Shown here: positions 52,830-62,593 of the stretch, piece after piece | How the letters are laid out: every line of letters begins with the position of its first letter | Numbering within the stretch: position 1 is the stretch's first letter | Notes under the pieces: generated by a model | Databases searched by the model: none | Seen by the model: the letters and a program-made list of their open reading frames with translations, nothing else | What the model was told of the DNA's origin: nothing | Position numbers and translations under genes: made by a program | From: Halobaculum sp. CBA1158 | Lineage (GTDB): Archaea; Halobacteriota; Halobacteria; Halobacteriales; Haloferacaceae | DNA length: 64,000 nucleotides | Direction of reading: 5' to 3' | Assembly: GCF_021431925.1 (NCBI RefSeq) | Contig: NZ_CP090371.1 | Coordinates: forward strand, 248,001-312,000

Positions 52830-53420
52830 TCACAGCTCGCCTTTCGTGCTCGGCGTGTCGCTGCGGCGTTCGTCGAGCCGCGTCGCGTCGTCCATCGCCC
52901 GCGCTAGCGCCTTGAACAGCGCCTCGACCTCGTGGTGGGCGTTGACGCCGCGCTCGACCTCCGCGTGCAGCGTCAGACCGGCGTTCATCGCCAGCGAGTA
53001 CGCGAAGTGCCGGGCCATGTCGCTGGTCATGTCGCCGACCTCGTCCTGGGAGAACTCGCCGGCGAACTCGAAGTACGGCCGGCCGCTCACGTCGACGACG
53101 ACGCCCGCGACCGCCTCGTCCAGCGGCACCCTTCGGTCCGCGTACCGACGGATGCCGCGCTTGTCGCCCAGGGCCTCCGTGAACGCCTCGCCCAGCGCGA
53201 TCCCCACGTCCTCGACGGTGTGGTGGTCGTCGACGTGCGTGTCGCCGTCGCACCGGACCGTCAGGTCGAACAGGCCGTGTTTGGCGAACGACGCGAGCAT
53301 GTGATCGAGGAAGCCGACGCCGGTGTCGACCTCGCTGTCGCCGTCGCCGTCGATCGCGAGGGTGAGGTCGACGTCGGTCTCGGCCGTCTCGCGCGCGACG
53401 GCCGCCGTTCGGTCGCTCAT
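52830..53420 (-). CDS. hisB: Imidazoleglycerol-phosphate dehydratase
   Basis: A 196-residue histidine-synthesis enzyme (sixth step). Metal-binding His clusters are visible: [20 protein letters not shown], and later [13 protein letters not shown]. Length is typical of the monofunctional archaeal enzyme. The ATG at 53420 is used. hisA lies 104 bases upstream in the same direction, so the two may be cotranscribed. Confidence 0.96.
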   Translation of the reverse strand: MSDRTAAVARETAETDVDLTLAIDGDGDSEVDTGVGFLDHMLASFAKHGLFDLTVRCDGDTHVDDHHTVEDVGIALGEAFTEALGDKRGIRRYADRRVPLDEAVAGVVVDVSGRPYFEFAGEFSQDEVGDMTSDMARHFAYSLAMNAGLTLHAEVERGVNAHHEVEALFKALARAMDDATRLDERRSDTPSTKGEL

Positions 53421-53524
53421 GTGGGCCGCGTCGCGGCCGGCGGGCAAGACGGTTCCGGCTCTCCGCGCGCACCGGTCTCACGTCCCCGCGGCGACGCGTC
53501 GACGCGCTGACCCGCGCTCGCGAC

Positions 53525-54247
53525 TCACGCCGACTGCGCTTCCTCGAGCGTGAACCGACCCTCGTACAGCGCGGTGCCGACGACGACCGCGGCCGCGCCG
53601 GCGTCGCGCAGTTCCTCGACGTCGGACAGCGTGGCGACGCCGCCGGAGGCGACGACCGGAACCTCGACGGCGTCGACGACGCGCTCGACGATCGCCCGAT
53701 TGACGCCCTCCAGTTGGCCCTCCACGTCGACGTCGGTGAACAGGATCGCGCCCGCGCCCAGTTCCTCGTAGCGTTCGGCGGCCTCGGCGGGGTCGAGCCC
53801 GGTCCCCTCCGTCCACCCGGAGACGACGACCTCGCCCGCTTTCGCGTCGAGGCTGACCATCACGCTTCCGGGATGTTCGGCGGAGATGTCGGCAACGATA
53901 TCGGGGTTTTCGACGGCGGCGGTGCCGAGGATGACGCGGTCGACGCCCCGATCCAGGAGATCGATCGCGTCCGCCGCGGTGCGGATCCCCCCGCCGAGCT
54001 GGACCGGCACGTCGACCGCGTCGAGGACGGCGTCGACGGCGGCGGCGTTGGCGCGCTCGCCCTCGAAGGCACCGTCGAGGTCGACGAGGTGGAGCGTCTC
54101 GGCCCCCTCGTCGACCCACCGGCGGGCCGCCTCGACCGGATCGCCGTAGCGCGTCGCCGTGCCGCGCTCGCCCTGCACGAGCTGGACGACCTCGCCGTCC
54201 TGCATGTCGACCGCGGGGATCACCTCGAACTCCGGGAAATGGCTCAT
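53525..54247 (-). CDS. hisA: ProFAR isomerase (histidine synthesis)
   Basis: A 240-residue TIM-barrel enzyme that isomerises ProFAR to PRFAR. Catalytic Asp in PAVDMQDGEVVQLVQG, phosphate loops QLGGGIR and ASGGVAT, and the second Asp in TDVDVEGQLEG are present. The ATG at 54247 starts MSHFPEFEVIP. It is followed by hisB. Confidence 0.96.
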   Translation of the reverse strand: MSHFPEFEVIPAVDMQDGEVVQLVQGERGTATRYGDPVEAARRWVDEGAETLHLVDLDGAFEGERANAAAVDAVLDAVDVPVQLGGGIRTAADAIDLLDRGVDRVILGTAAVENPDIVADISAEHPGSVMVSLDAKAGEVVVSGWTEGTGLDPAEAAERYEELGAGAILFTDVDVEGQLEGVNRAIVERVVDAVEVPVVASGGVATLSDVEELRDAGAAAVVVGTALYEGRFTLEEAQSA

Positions 54248-54401
54248 GTGAGTCGGTGGGACGGGCCGGCGGGTAAGTGGTCGGTTCCCGTCACTCTCTC
54301 GCCGACACTCGTCGACGTTCACCGACGCTCGCCGACGCCGGCAGCCGTCAGGCGCTCGTCGTCGTGTTTAAGCCGCGACCGACCGCACCGCTTGTCAACG
54401 T

Positions 54402-54950
54402 ATGACCGTCTACGAGTCCGACCTGCCCGGGGTGGGCAAGAAACACGAGATCGAACTCGACGGCGACGAGCGCCTCGTCATCGTCACGCACAACACCGGC
54501 AAGCGGGAGGTGTTCCGACGGGCTGACGCCGACAGCGACGCCGAGCGGCTGCTCGAGCTGTCGGACGGCCTCGCGCGCACCGTCGGCACGATCCTCGAGG
54601 GGGCGTACTTCCAGCCGGTCGCCACGGAGAACATCGACACCGTCCTCGGCGGCGACGCGCTCATCGAGTGGTACGACGTGCCCGAGGGCTCCGAACTGGC
54701 CGGCGGGACGATCGAGGCGGCCGACGTGCGCCAGCGCACCGGCGCGTCGATCATCGCCGTCGAACACGGCGACGAGGTGACGCCCAACCCCGACCCCGGG
54801 GCCGGCGTCCGCGCCGGCGACACCGTCGTCGTCATCGGCTCGCGCGCCGAGGTCGACGACTTCCACGCGACCTTCATCGACACCGACGCCGACGCCGGGA
54901 CGACCACGGGAGCTGACGACACCGACGCCGACGCCGACGGCGGCGACTGA
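54402..54950 (+). CDS. KhtT-like regulatory subunit with TrkA-C domain
   Basis: A 182-residue cytoplasmic protein that gates the antiporter encoded next to it. An N-terminal DUF/KhtT-type domain (LPGVGKKHEIELDGDERLVIVTHNTG as landmark) is followed by a TrkA-C/RCK_C domain (GASIIAVEHGDEVTPNPDPG, then DTVVVIGSRAEVDDF). The tail is acidic. A TATA box GTTTAAG lies about 34 bases before the ATG. Its stop overlaps the antiporter start (TGATG), so the proteins are coupled. Confidence 0.9.
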   Translation: MTVYESDLPGVGKKHEIELDGDERLVIVTHNTGKREVFRRADADSDAERLLELSDGLARTVGTILEGAYFQPVATENIDTVLGGDALIEWYDVPEGSELAGGTIEAADVRQRTGASIIAVEHGDEVTPNPDPGAGVRAGDTVVVIGSRAEVDDFHATFIDTDADAGTTTGADDTDADADGGD

Positions 54951-56149
54951 TGGCGGCCGGATCGGCCGCGGGCGGTGACCTCCACGGCCTCCTCGCGCTC
55001 GGGGTCGTGCTGGCCGTCGCGGCTGCCGTCGCGGCGGCGGGCCGGCGCGTCGGGATTCCCTCGGTGCCGCTGTACGTGCTCGGGGGCGTCCTCGTCGGCC
55101 CGCACGTCGCCGGCGCGGTCGGGCTCCCGTCGATCGCGCCGGCCGAAGTGGCGACGCTCGCCGAGGTCGGCGTCGTCCTCCTGCTGTTCTTCCTCGGACT
55201 GGAGTTCAGCATCGACCGGCTGATCGCCGCCCGCAAACGGCTCTCGCTGGCCGCCGCCGTCGACCTGTTCGTGAACTTCCCCGTCGGCGTCGTCGTCGGG
55301 TTCGCGTTCGGCCTCGGCCCGATCGGGGCGTTTCTCCTCGGCGGCATCGTCTACATCTCCTCGTCGGCGGTGATCACCAAGTCGCTGGTCGACCTCGGCT
55401 GGATCGCCGACCCCGAGGCCGAACCGGTGCTGGGGACGCTCGTCGCCGAGGACCTCGTCATCGCCGTTTACCTCGCGCTGGCGGTCGCGCTCGTCGCCGG
55501 CGGTTCGCCCGTCGACGCGCTCCCCCGGATCGGGATCGCGCTGGGGTTCCTGTTCGCGGTCGCGGCGGCCGCACAGCTACTCGCGCCGCGACTCGCGCCG
55601 TATCTCGGCACCACCGACGAGGACCTCGTCGTCCGGACGCTGGCGGTCGCGCTCGTCGTCTCGGGGCTGGCGCTGGCGGTCGGCGCGAGCGAGGCGGTGG
55701 CGGGCTTCTTCGTCGGCGTGGGTATCGGCGCGACCCCGCTGCACGACCGCGTCGCCGACCGGATCGCCCCGCTTCGAGACGCGTTCGCGGTCGTGTTCTT
55801 CGCGTGGATCGGGCTCAACACCGACCCCGTGGCCGTCGCGGGCGTCGCCGTCCCGGTCGCCGTGGCGGCGGTGCTGTCGGGGCCGGCGAAGGTGATCAGC
55901 GGGGGGATTAGCGGCCGGATCTACGGACTCTCGCCGCGCCGGTCGCTGCGAACGGGGCTCGCGCTCGTCCCCCGCGGGGAGTTCTCGCTCATCATCGCCG
56001 CCCTGGCGGCGTCCTCGCCGGACCCGACGATCGCCCGCGTGATCCCGGCGTTCGCCGTCGGCTACGTGCTCGTGATGTCGCTCGCCGGCACGCTCGCGAT
56101 GAGCGAGTCGGCCCGGATCGAACGCCTCGTGGGGATCGCGGACGGCTGA
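54950..56149 (+). CDS. CPA2 cation/proton antiporter (KhtU-like)
   Basis: A 399-residue membrane protein with about 12 helices of the CPA2 family. The IPSVPLYVLGGVLVGPHV start, LFFLGLEFS, and VPRGEFSLIIAALA near the end are family signatures. It probably exchanges K+ (or Na+) for H+, with the upstream TrkA-C protein as regulator, as in the bacterial KhtTU pair. This fits the potassium economy of a salt-in halophile. The next gene downstream (cheF2) has its own promoter. Confidence 0.93.
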   Translation: MAAGSAAGGDLHGLLALGVVLAVAAAVAAAGRRVGIPSVPLYVLGGVLVGPHVAGAVGLPSIAPAEVATLAEVGVVLLLFFLGLEFSIDRLIAARKRLSLAAAVDLFVNFPVGVVVGFAFGLGPIGAFLLGGIVYISSSAVITKSLVDLGWIADPEAEPVLGTLVAEDLVIAVYLALAVALVAGGSPVDALPRIGIALGFLFAVAAAAQLLAPRLAPYLGTTDEDLVVRTLAVALVVSGLALAVGASEAVAGFFVGVGIGATPLHDRVADRIAPLRDAFAVVFFAWIGLNTDPVAVAGVAVPVAVAAVLSGPAKVISGGISGRIYGLSPRRSLRTGLALVPRGEFSLIIAALAASSPDPTIARVIPAFAVGYVLVMSLAGTLAMSESARIERLVGIADG

Positions 56150-56160
56150 TCGCCCCCAGT

Positions 56161-56194
56161 TTTCAGCGTTGAATGCGGGTGCGAAACGGTCAAG
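56161..56194 (+). promoter_or_regulatory. cheF2 promoter: operator TTTC-N6-GAAT, N14, box GTCAAG
   Basis: TTTC 56161-56164, GAAT 56171-56174, 14 bases, GTCAAG 56189-56194. The cheF2 ATG is 31 bases after the first base of the box. The weakest box of the set, but every spacing is exact. Confidence 0.62.
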
Positions 56195-56219
56195 TCGACC
56201 GCCTCTCTGTCGACTGGTA

Positions 56220-57086
56220 ATGAGCGAGACGGTCGTCGCCGACTTCATCGGCCGCTTCTTCGCCCCCGGAATCGCCGGGGAGCCCCCGACCGGCCGCGTC
56301 CTCCTGAGCCGGCGACGCCTCGTGCTGGCGGGCGACGACTACAAGGAGACGATCCCGCTGTCGGCGGTGTTCGACGTGAAGGTCGGACAGGTCCCCCCGG
56401 AGATGGAGGGATACTTCAACGACACCGTCACCGTCGCCTACCGCCGCGACGACGGTCGCGCCGTCGCCGCCATCGAAGGGAAGGACACGAACATCGACCG
56501 CTTCGCGACGGTGCTGTTCAAGGTGTTGCTCAACGGCACGAAGGCGCTCACGCGCCACCCCGCGAAGGTCGGTGGGCGCGTCGTCGACAGCGAGACGCAC
56601 ACGGCTCGCCTGGACGTGACACGGGGGTCGCTCGCGTTCGACGACCGCCCCGATCCGTTCTCGGTCGAGTTGACGAGGGTCGTCTCCGTCGAGCGCGCCG
56701 ACCGCGACCTGGGCAACGGCAGCCACCCCGTCATCTCGTTTCGACACGTCGAGGACGGCACCGCCGTCACGACCCAGGTCGGGATGACCTCGAATCGGCT
56801 GACGAACATCCTCGGCCGGTACGTCCGCCTGCGGTACGCCGACGTGCGCGAGGAACTGGAGGACGTCGACCTCGGCGAGGAGGAGACGGAGGTGCTCGTG
56901 GCGGCTTACTCGGCGGGACCGGGGGTCTCGCTGGCGAAGGTGGTCGACATCGACCCCCAGCGGCTCACGATGCTGCTCAACGGCCTCATCGACGAGGGCC
57001 TGCTCGTCGACACCGACGAGGGGACGCAACTCACGGCCAAGGGCCGCGTGATCGTCGACCAGCGGATCGAGTCGGTCAACACCTGA
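56220..57086 (+). CDS. cheF2: CheF family archaellum-switch adaptor (copy 2)
   Basis: A 288-residue DUF439 protein. CheF binds CheY and the archaellum motor protein ArlCE and is required for switching. The N-terminus (FIGRFFAPGIAGEPPTGRVLL) and the segment TALTRHPAKVGG are family features. A winged-helix-like C-terminus (VDIDPQRLTMLLNGLIDEGLL) is shared with the CheF1 gene. It is convergent with cheF1. Haloarchaea often carry two CheF genes, consistent with this pair. Confidence 0.9.
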   Translation: MSETVVADFIGRFFAPGIAGEPPTGRVLLSRRRLVLAGDDYKETIPLSAVFDVKVGQVPPEMEGYFNDTVTVAYRRDDGRAVAAIEGKDTNIDRFATVLFKVLLNGTKALTRHPAKVGGRVVDSETHTARLDVTRGSLAFDDRPDPFSVELTRVVSVERADRDLGNGSHPVISFRHVEDGTAVTTQVGMTSNRLTNILGRYVRLRYADVREELEDVDLGEEETEVLVAAYSAGPGVSLAKVVDIDPQRLTMLLNGLIDEGLLVDTDEGTQLTAKGRVIVDQRIESVNT

Positions 57087-57180
57087 CCCCGACGAGGTCC
57101 CGCACCTCGGAGCGTTCGGTTCTGTCGCTCGCGGCGTTCGGGTCCGCCGCTCGCGACGCACGGGTCCGTCGACCGCGACG

Positions 57181-58095
57181 TTACTGCTCGTTCATCGCCT
57201 CGCTGGCGATGTTGCGGCCGCGGGGCTCCAGCGCGACCTCCCGACGGGTGCGCACCTCCTCCAGCACCTCCGCCTCGATGAGGTGGTCGAAGATCTCCTC
57301 GACGCGGTCGACGTCCATCCCGAGGAAGTTCGGCACCTCGAACGACGAGACGCCCGAGTACAGCGCCATCAGCACCTCTCGCTCGGACTCGGAGAGCTCG
57401 ACCGCGCCGCGGTTCCGGTCGCGCCCCTGCCCGAGGTACGACTTGATCACCGCGACCGTCCACGGCTCGCCCGAGAGGTACGTCTGGACGCTCGTCCCCT
57501 CGTCGTCGGTGTGTTCCGCCTCGATGACCGCCGCCTTCTCGTCCATCACGGTCCGTTCGGTCTCCTCGAGGGTGCCGATGTCGTCGAGTTCGAGCCGGAC
57601 GAACGCGCCGCTTTGCTGGGCGACGGAGATCCCGTCCGCCTCGACCTTCAGGCGCGCCTGCTCCCACTCGGTGTCCTGGACGACGCCGCCTTTGATCGCG
57701 GGGTGGCGCGCCTTGATCACCGTGCGGTCGAGGAACGCACGGTACAGGTCCGTCCGGAACTCCTCGTGTTCCTCGGCGGCGATGAGGAACACGTCCTCGT
57801 CGATCCGGAGGCTGACGTAGTTGGAGACGCGCTGAATCTCCTGGTTCGCGTCGTAGCGCCCGCCGATGCCGTCGACCGAGGACAACGCGATCGTGCGCTT
57901 TCCGCCGTTGCCGACGAGGACGACCCGCTTGTTCGAGAGGACGATCCGGCCGTTCGTCCACCCGACGTCGTTGAGCTTGCGCCCGGCCTTCATCGCCTGC
58001 GCGAACTTGCCGCGCGTGTCGGCGACCTTGTACTCCTCCTCGCCGTCTCCTCGCCCTCCGGCGGGGGCTTCGTTCCGCTGTGATCCGTTGCTCAT
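57181..58095 (-). CDS. cheF1: CheF family archaellum-switch adaptor (copy 1)
   Basis: A 304-residue DUF439 protein paralogous to CheF2. Core motifs include KVADTRGKFAQAMKAGRKLND, TVIKARHPAIKGG (compare RHPAKVGG in copy 2), and VDRVEEIFDHLIEAEVL at the end. It links phosphorylated CheY to the motor. It overlaps the HEAT-repeat gene by four bases (ATGA) and is the last gene of the cheB operon. An N-terminal Gly/Glu-rich stretch of about 25 residues precedes the domain. Confidence 0.92.
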   Translation of the reverse strand: MSNGSQRNEAPAGGRGDGEEEYKVADTRGKFAQAMKAGRKLNDVGWTNGRIVLSNKRVVLVGNGGKRTIALSSVDGIGGRYDANQEIQRVSNYVSLRIDEDVFLIAAEEHEEFRTDLYRAFLDRTVIKARHPAIKGGVVQDTEWEQARLKVEADGISVAQQSGAFVRLELDDIGTLEETERTVMDEKAAVIEAEHTDDEGTSVQTYLSGEPWTVAVIKSYLGQGRDRNRGAVELSESEREVLMALYSGVSSFEVPNFLGMDVDRVEEIFDHLIEAEVLEEVRTRREVALEPRGRNIASEAMNEQ

Positions 58096-59318
58096 TGTCT
58101 AACACCTCCGAGCTTCGACAGCGACGCGAACGCGCGCTTGCGGATCTGCTTGTCCACGTCGCCGTCGGTGATCGCGTCCAACACCTCCCGCGCGCGGTCG
58201 CCGCCGACGTCGCCGAGGGCGTAGGCGGCCTTCGCCCGCGCGTCGACCGTCGCGTCGTCGTCTTTCACCACCTCGATGAGCGTCGACTCCACGCGGTGGC
58301 CCTCCAGGTTGGTGATGCTCGTCGCCGCGAACTGGGCGGTCATCTTGTCGTCGTCGTCGAGCGCGCCCACGAGCGCGTCGAGCACGTGATCGGGCGGCTC
58401 CGAACTCGTCACCCGACCGAGGAACCACACGGCGTTGCGGCGCTGGCGCGCCTGCGTCGCCTCGTCGAGGATCTCGACCAGTGGGCCGAGCACCGTTTCG
58501 TCGTCGGCGTCTTTGAGCTCCGAGACGACGGCGTCGCGGACGGCGTGGCTCTGTTTCGTCGGCGCGTTCGACAGCAGTTCGATGATCGAGAACACCGCCG
58601 AGCGCCGGACGGTGTCGTGCTCGTCGCCCAGCGCCGCCGCCAGCTTCGGCACCGGTTGGGCGGAACTGGCGTTGCCCAGCGCCGACGCCGCCAGCCGCCG
58701 GAGGCTGGCGTTGTCGTCCTCCAGCAGGTCGACCAGCGCCGACAGCGCCTCGCCGGAGGCGATGGTGCCGAGCGCGTCGGCGGCGGCCGCCTTCACCGCC
58801 GGGTGGTCGTCGTCGAGCTTCCGCCGCAGACGCCCGACCGGTCGGTCGTCGCCGATCCGGCCCAGGGCGAGACAGGCGCGCTCGCGGACCCGCGGGTCGG
58901 GGTCGTCGAGCCGCTTGGCGAGCGGCCCGACGGCGTCCTCGTCGCCCATCCGACCGAGCGCGTTCGCGGCGGCCATGCGGTACTCCGGGATGCTCGCGCC
59001 ACCGAGGACCTTCGCGAACGCCCGGACGGCCGCCCAGTCGGCCGCGTTCGGATCGACGCCCGTCTCCTTGGCGATGAGCCGTTCGAGCCCCCCGCCGCCG
59101 AGCTCGTCGAGGCCGTCGACCGCGGCCGCGCGCACCCCGTCGTCGTCGTCCTCGCGCGCGAGGTGGATGAGCACGTCGACGGTCCGGTCGTCCTCGGGGT
59201 CGCCCACGTCGCCGAGCATCTCCGCCGCCCGCCGGCGCACGGCCGCGCTGTCGCTGTTCTTGGCGGTGTCGGTGAGCTGTTCCATGTCCCCGTCGCGGGC
59301 GAGCGTGTACAGCGACAT
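58092..59318 (-). CDS. HEAT (PBS-lyase type) repeat protein of the chemotaxis operon
   Basis: A 408-residue alpha-solenoid of about 12 repeats (for example AVRRRAAEMLGDVGDPED, DDDGVRAAAVDGLDELG, DPRVRERACLALGRIGDD). In Halobacterium a protein of this type interacts with CheF and CheY, so it is probably a scaffold between the signalling system and the archaellum. It starts in a TAATG overlap with the cheR stop and ends overlapping cheF1. The ATG at 59318 begins MSLYTLARDGD. Acidic surfaces dominate. Confidence 0.9.
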   Translation of the reverse strand: MSLYTLARDGDMEQLTDTAKNSDSAAVRRRAAEMLGDVGDPEDDRTVDVLIHLAREDDDDGVRAAAVDGLDELGGGGLERLIAKETGVDPNAADWAAVRAFAKVLGGASIPEYRMAAANALGRMGDEDAVGPLAKRLDDPDPRVRERACLALGRIGDDRPVGRLRRKLDDDHPAVKAAAADALGTIASGEALSALVDLLEDDNASLRRLAASALGNASSAQPVPKLAAALGDEHDTVRRSAVFSIIELLSNAPTKQSHAVRDAVVSELKDADDETVLGPLVEILDEATQARQRRNAVWFLGRVTSSEPPDHVLDALVGALDDDDKMTAQFAATSITNLEGHRVESTLIEVVKDDDATVDARAKAAYALGDVGGDRAREVLDAITDGDVDKQIRKRAFASLSKLGGVRQ

Positions 59319-60151
59319 TATCCCGTGTACCGGTAGATCCGACTTCGTTTCGCAACCGGCTCGAACGACTCGCGAACGTCCGGGGGAACCGTCTCGGTCT
59401 TCCCGAGCACGAGGTAGCCGCCGTCCCGGAGCGACTCGCTGAGCGTCTCGAACAGCTGACCCTTGAACGCCGAGTCGATGTAGATCAGGAGGTTGCGACA
59501 GAACACGAGGTCCTTGCCCGGGGCCGGCCCGTCGCGGATGAGATCGTACGGCTCGAACGTCACCCGGGACTTCACCGACTCCCGAACCCGAAACACGTCG
59601 TCCTCGCGCTCGACGTACGCGCCCGGGTCCGACAGCGGGGCCAACTCCTCGCCGATGTCGGTCGTTCGCGTCGTCTCGTACACGCCGGCGCGGGCGGCCG
59701 CGAGCGCCTCCTCGCTGATGTCGACGGCGGTGATCCGGACCCGGCGTTCGTCGACCTCGTCGTCGTCGGCCGCCAGCATCGACAGCGAGTACGGCTCGCG
59801 GCCGTCGGCACAGGGGGCGCTCCACACGTCGACGCCGGCGCGCCCGTTCTCCGCCGAGAGGTCCCGCAACACCGGCCGGAGGTCCGCCCACATGTCGGGG
59901 TCGCGGAAGAACCCCGTCACGTTGATCGTCAGGGCGTCCAGCAGCGCCTCGCGCTCCTCGTCGTCGTCCTCCAGGATGGCGCGGTACTCGGCGTGGTCGT
60001 CGGCGCTCCGGCGCTGCATCCGCGCGGCGATCCGCCGACCGAGGTACGCCTCGTTGTAGTACCCCGGCTCGAACGGGACGGAGTCCTCCACGAAGTCGAT
60101 GACCCCCTGGAGGTCGTCCCCGTCGCCGTCGTCGCCCCGAGCGCGGCTCAT
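59318..60151 (-). CDS. cheR: CheR, chemoreceptor methyltransferase
   Basis: A 277-residue SAM-dependent methyltransferase that methylates receptor glutamates. The N-terminal helical domain (EPGYYNEAYLGRRIAARM) is followed by NVTGFFRDPDMW, the SAM loop WSAPCADGREPYSL (most CheR proteins have WSAGCSTGEEPYS), and CRNLLIYID with the PLxF-like strand DLVFCRN. The ATG overlaps the cheA stop (ATGA) and the stop overlaps the HEAT gene. Confidence 0.94.
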   Translation of the reverse strand: MSRARGDDGDGDDLQGVIDFVEDSVPFEPGYYNEAYLGRRIAARMQRRSADDHAEYRAILEDDDEEREALLDALTINVTGFFRDPDMWADLRPVLRDLSAENGRAGVDVWSAPCADGREPYSLSMLAADDDEVDERRVRITAVDISEEALAAARAGVYETTRTTDIGEELAPLSDPGAYVEREDDVFRVRESVKSRVTFEPYDLIRDGPAPGKDLVFCRNLLIYIDSAFKGQLFETLSESLRDGGYLVLGKTETVPPDVRESFEPVAKRSRIYRYTG

Positions 60152-62544
60152 CTGCGCCCCCCGAGCGTCTCCACGTCGAGGATGCTCACCACGTCGCCGT
60201 CGCCGAGAACCGCCGTTCCCGAGAGGCCGGGAATCCCCGAGAGGATGCCCTCCAGCGGTTTCACGACGACCTCCTCCTGGTGGAGCACGTCGTCGCAGTG
60301 GAGCGCGATCGGGCGCTTCTCCTCGCGGATCCGCAGGAGCATGCCGTCGCCCGCGTCGTCGGGGGCGTCGTCGCCGAGCGCGTCGACGCCGTCACGGTCG
60401 GCGCGTCCGGCGTCCCCGCCCGCCTCGTCCTCGCGTCCCCCGTCCGCGAGCGCGCCGCCCGACCCGCCGGCAGCGCCCGCCGCGCCGGCGGTGCCGAGCA
60501 CCTCGCTCAGCCTGAGGACCGGGTAGATGTCGCCGTCGTGGCGAACTACCTCCTCGCCGTTGGCCACGTCGACGCCGGACGCGCGGCTCACCTCCGCGAT
60601 GTTCTTGATCGGGACGCCGTACTCGACGCCGTCGACCTCGACGAACATCACGCGGACGATGGCGACCGTGACGGGCAGCTTGATCTCGAAGCGCGTCCCC
60701 TCGCCGGGCGTCGAGTCGAGCGTGACGCTCCCGTCGAGGTCCTTCACGGTCGTCCGAACCACGTCCATCCCGACGCCGCGGCCGGACACGTCCGTCACCT
60801 CCTCGTTCGTGGAGAAGCCGGGGTGGAACACGAGCTCCCGGGCCTCCGCGTCGGACATCGCCTCGACCTCGGCCTCGGTCTTGACGCCCTCCTCGACGGC
60901 CTTCTCGCGCAGCGCGTCCGCCTCGATGCCGCCGCCGTCGTCCTCGACGACGATGGTGACGTGGTCGCGCTCGCGACTCGCCGTCAGTTCGATCGTGCCC
61001 GTCGGGTCCTTGCCCGCGGCCTCGCGCTCCTCCGGGGGTTCGATGCCGTGGTCGACGGCGTTGCGGAGGATGTGGACCAGCGGGTCGCGGATCTCGGTGA
61101 GGATAGTGCGGTCCAACTCGATGTCGCGACCGTCGATCTCGAAGTCGACCTCCTTCGACTGGTCGCGAGCCAGGTCGCGAACGAGCCGCGGGAACGTGTC
61201 GACGACCGCGGACAGCGGGATGAGCCGCATGTCCATCACCGTGTCCTGGAGGCTCGAGGAGATCTTGTCCAGTTCGTCGAGGTTGTCGGAGTCGATCCCC
61301 GACTCCTCCATCTCCCGCCGGAGCTTGATCCGGCTGGTCACCAGTTGCTCGACCAGGCCGTACAGGTCGTCCAACTGCTCCACGTCGACCCGGACCGACG
61401 AGATGCTGTCGGAGGTCGACGACGACCCCGTCGAGTCGCCGCCCGTACCGCCGCCCTCGCTGTCGCCGTCGGCGTCGCCGGCGGAGCCGTCGTCGTTTCC
61501 GTCGCCGTCCTCGTCGTTCACGCCGGCGTCGCCGGCGACCCCGATCGCGTCGTCGGCAGCTCCGGTCGCGTCGCCGGCTCCCGAGGCGTCGCCGGAGTCC
61601 TCGCCGTCCGCGGCCCCGCCATCGTCGCCGGCGGCGTCCGCCTCGCCCGCGGCCCCCTCGTCACCGGGGGCGGGCTCGACGGCGTCGACTGCGACGGCGT
61701 CGACCTGGCTCACGGCGTCGACGCCGGCCTCGACGGTCGCCGCCGCCGCCGCGGACACGTACAGGTCGAACGTCCCCTCGAACTCGCCCTCCTCGATCGA
61801 CTCGCGGTCGGGGTCGCACGACAGGCCGCCGAAGCCGTCCTCGGCGGCCTCCAGCACGAACATCGCGTCGATGCCGGGCATGTCGGCGTCGCCGAGGTCC
61901 ACCGTCGCGCGGTAGACGCCCTCGTCGTCGGCCGGGTCGAGCCCGTGGTCGAAGTCCGGGTCGATCGGGTCGGAGTCGGCGGCTTCCCCGTCCCCGTCGG
62001 TGCCGCCGCCCGCACCGTCCGCGGCGTCGGGACCGTGCTCGCCGTCGTCGTCGGTGGCGTCGTCGCCGGCGGCGTCCGCGCTCGCGTCGCCGTCGAGCGC
62101 GTCCGCCCCGTCCTCACGGGCCGCTTCGCTCCCCGTTCGACCCGAGGACTCGCTCAGCCCGTCCACCCCTTCCTCGGCCATCGTCCGGAGGTCGTCCTCG
62201 ACGCCGGTCGGATCGATGTCGGTCCCGCCCGTCTCGTCGATCTCGCCGAGCATCGCGTCGAGCAGGTCGACCGCCTCGAACAGCCGGTCCATCAGGTCGC
62301 CCGACACCGTCATGTCGCCGCCGCGGACCTCGTCGAGCAGGTCCTCCATCGCGTGCGCGAGCCCGGAGAAGTCGCCGAAGCCCATCGCCGCGGCGTTCCC
62401 CTTCAGCGTGTGGGCGGTCCGGAAGATGGCGTCCATCGCCTCCGGGTCGTCCGGGTCCGACTCCAGCGCGAGCAGCGAGTTGTTCAGCTCCGTGATCCCC
62501 TCCTCGGACTCGCGGACGAACGCGCGGATGTGGGCGTCGCTCAC
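60148..62544 (-). CDS. cheA: CheA, chemotaxis histidine kinase
   Basis: A 798-residue kinase. The Hpt domain (residues 1-110) has His45 in AHTLKGNAAAMGF. An acidic linker, a P2-like domain (about 240-345), and a second long Asp/Gly/Ala linker (about 350-440) follow. P3 dimerisation (LDDLYGLVEQLVTSRIKL), the ATPase (HILRNAVDHGIEPP, DDGGGIEADALREKA, GRGVGMDVVRT) and the CheW-like P5 domain complete it. I used the GTG at 62544 (VSDAHIRAFVRE); GTG codons at 62553 and 62607 are alternatives. Its linkers are longer than in bacteria, as expected for halophiles. Confidence 0.94.
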   Translation of the reverse strand: MSDAHIRAFVRESEEGITELNNSLLALESDPDDPEAMDAIFRTAHTLKGNAAAMGFGDFSGLAHAMEDLLDEVRGGDMTVSGDLMDRLFEAVDLLDAMLGEIDETGGTDIDPTGVEDDLRTMAEEGVDGLSESSGRTGSEAAREDGADALDGDASADAAGDDATDDDGEHGPDAADGAGGGTDGDGEAADSDPIDPDFDHGLDPADDEGVYRATVDLGDADMPGIDAMFVLEAAEDGFGGLSCDPDRESIEEGEFEGTFDLYVSAAAAATVEAGVDAVSQVDAVAVDAVEPAPGDEGAAGEADAAGDDGGAADGEDSGDASGAGDATGAADDAIGVAGDAGVNDEDGDGNDDGSAGDADGDSEGGGTGGDSTGSSSTSDSISSVRVDVEQLDDLYGLVEQLVTSRIKLRREMEESGIDSDNLDELDKISSSLQDTVMDMRLIPLSAVVDTFPRLVRDLARDQSKEVDFEIDGRDIELDRTILTEIRDPLVHILRNAVDHGIEPPEEREAAGKDPTGTIELTASRERDHVTIVVEDDGGGIEADALREKAVEEGVKTEAEVEAMSDAEARELVFHPGFSTNEEVTDVSGRGVGMDVVRTTVKDLDGSVTLDSTPGEGTRFEIKLPVTVAIVRVMFVEVDGVEYGVPIKNIAEVSRASGVDVANGEEVVRHDGDIYPVLRLSEVLGTAGAAGAAGGSGGALADGGREDEAGGDAGRADRDGVDALGDDAPDDAGDGMLLRIREEKRPIALHCDDVLHQEEVVVKPLEGILSGIPGLSGTAVLGDGDVVSILDVETLGGRR

Positions 62545-62593
62545 GCGGACCACCTCCGGCGGAACGCGGTCGCCCGACGCGACTCGCCGCGGA

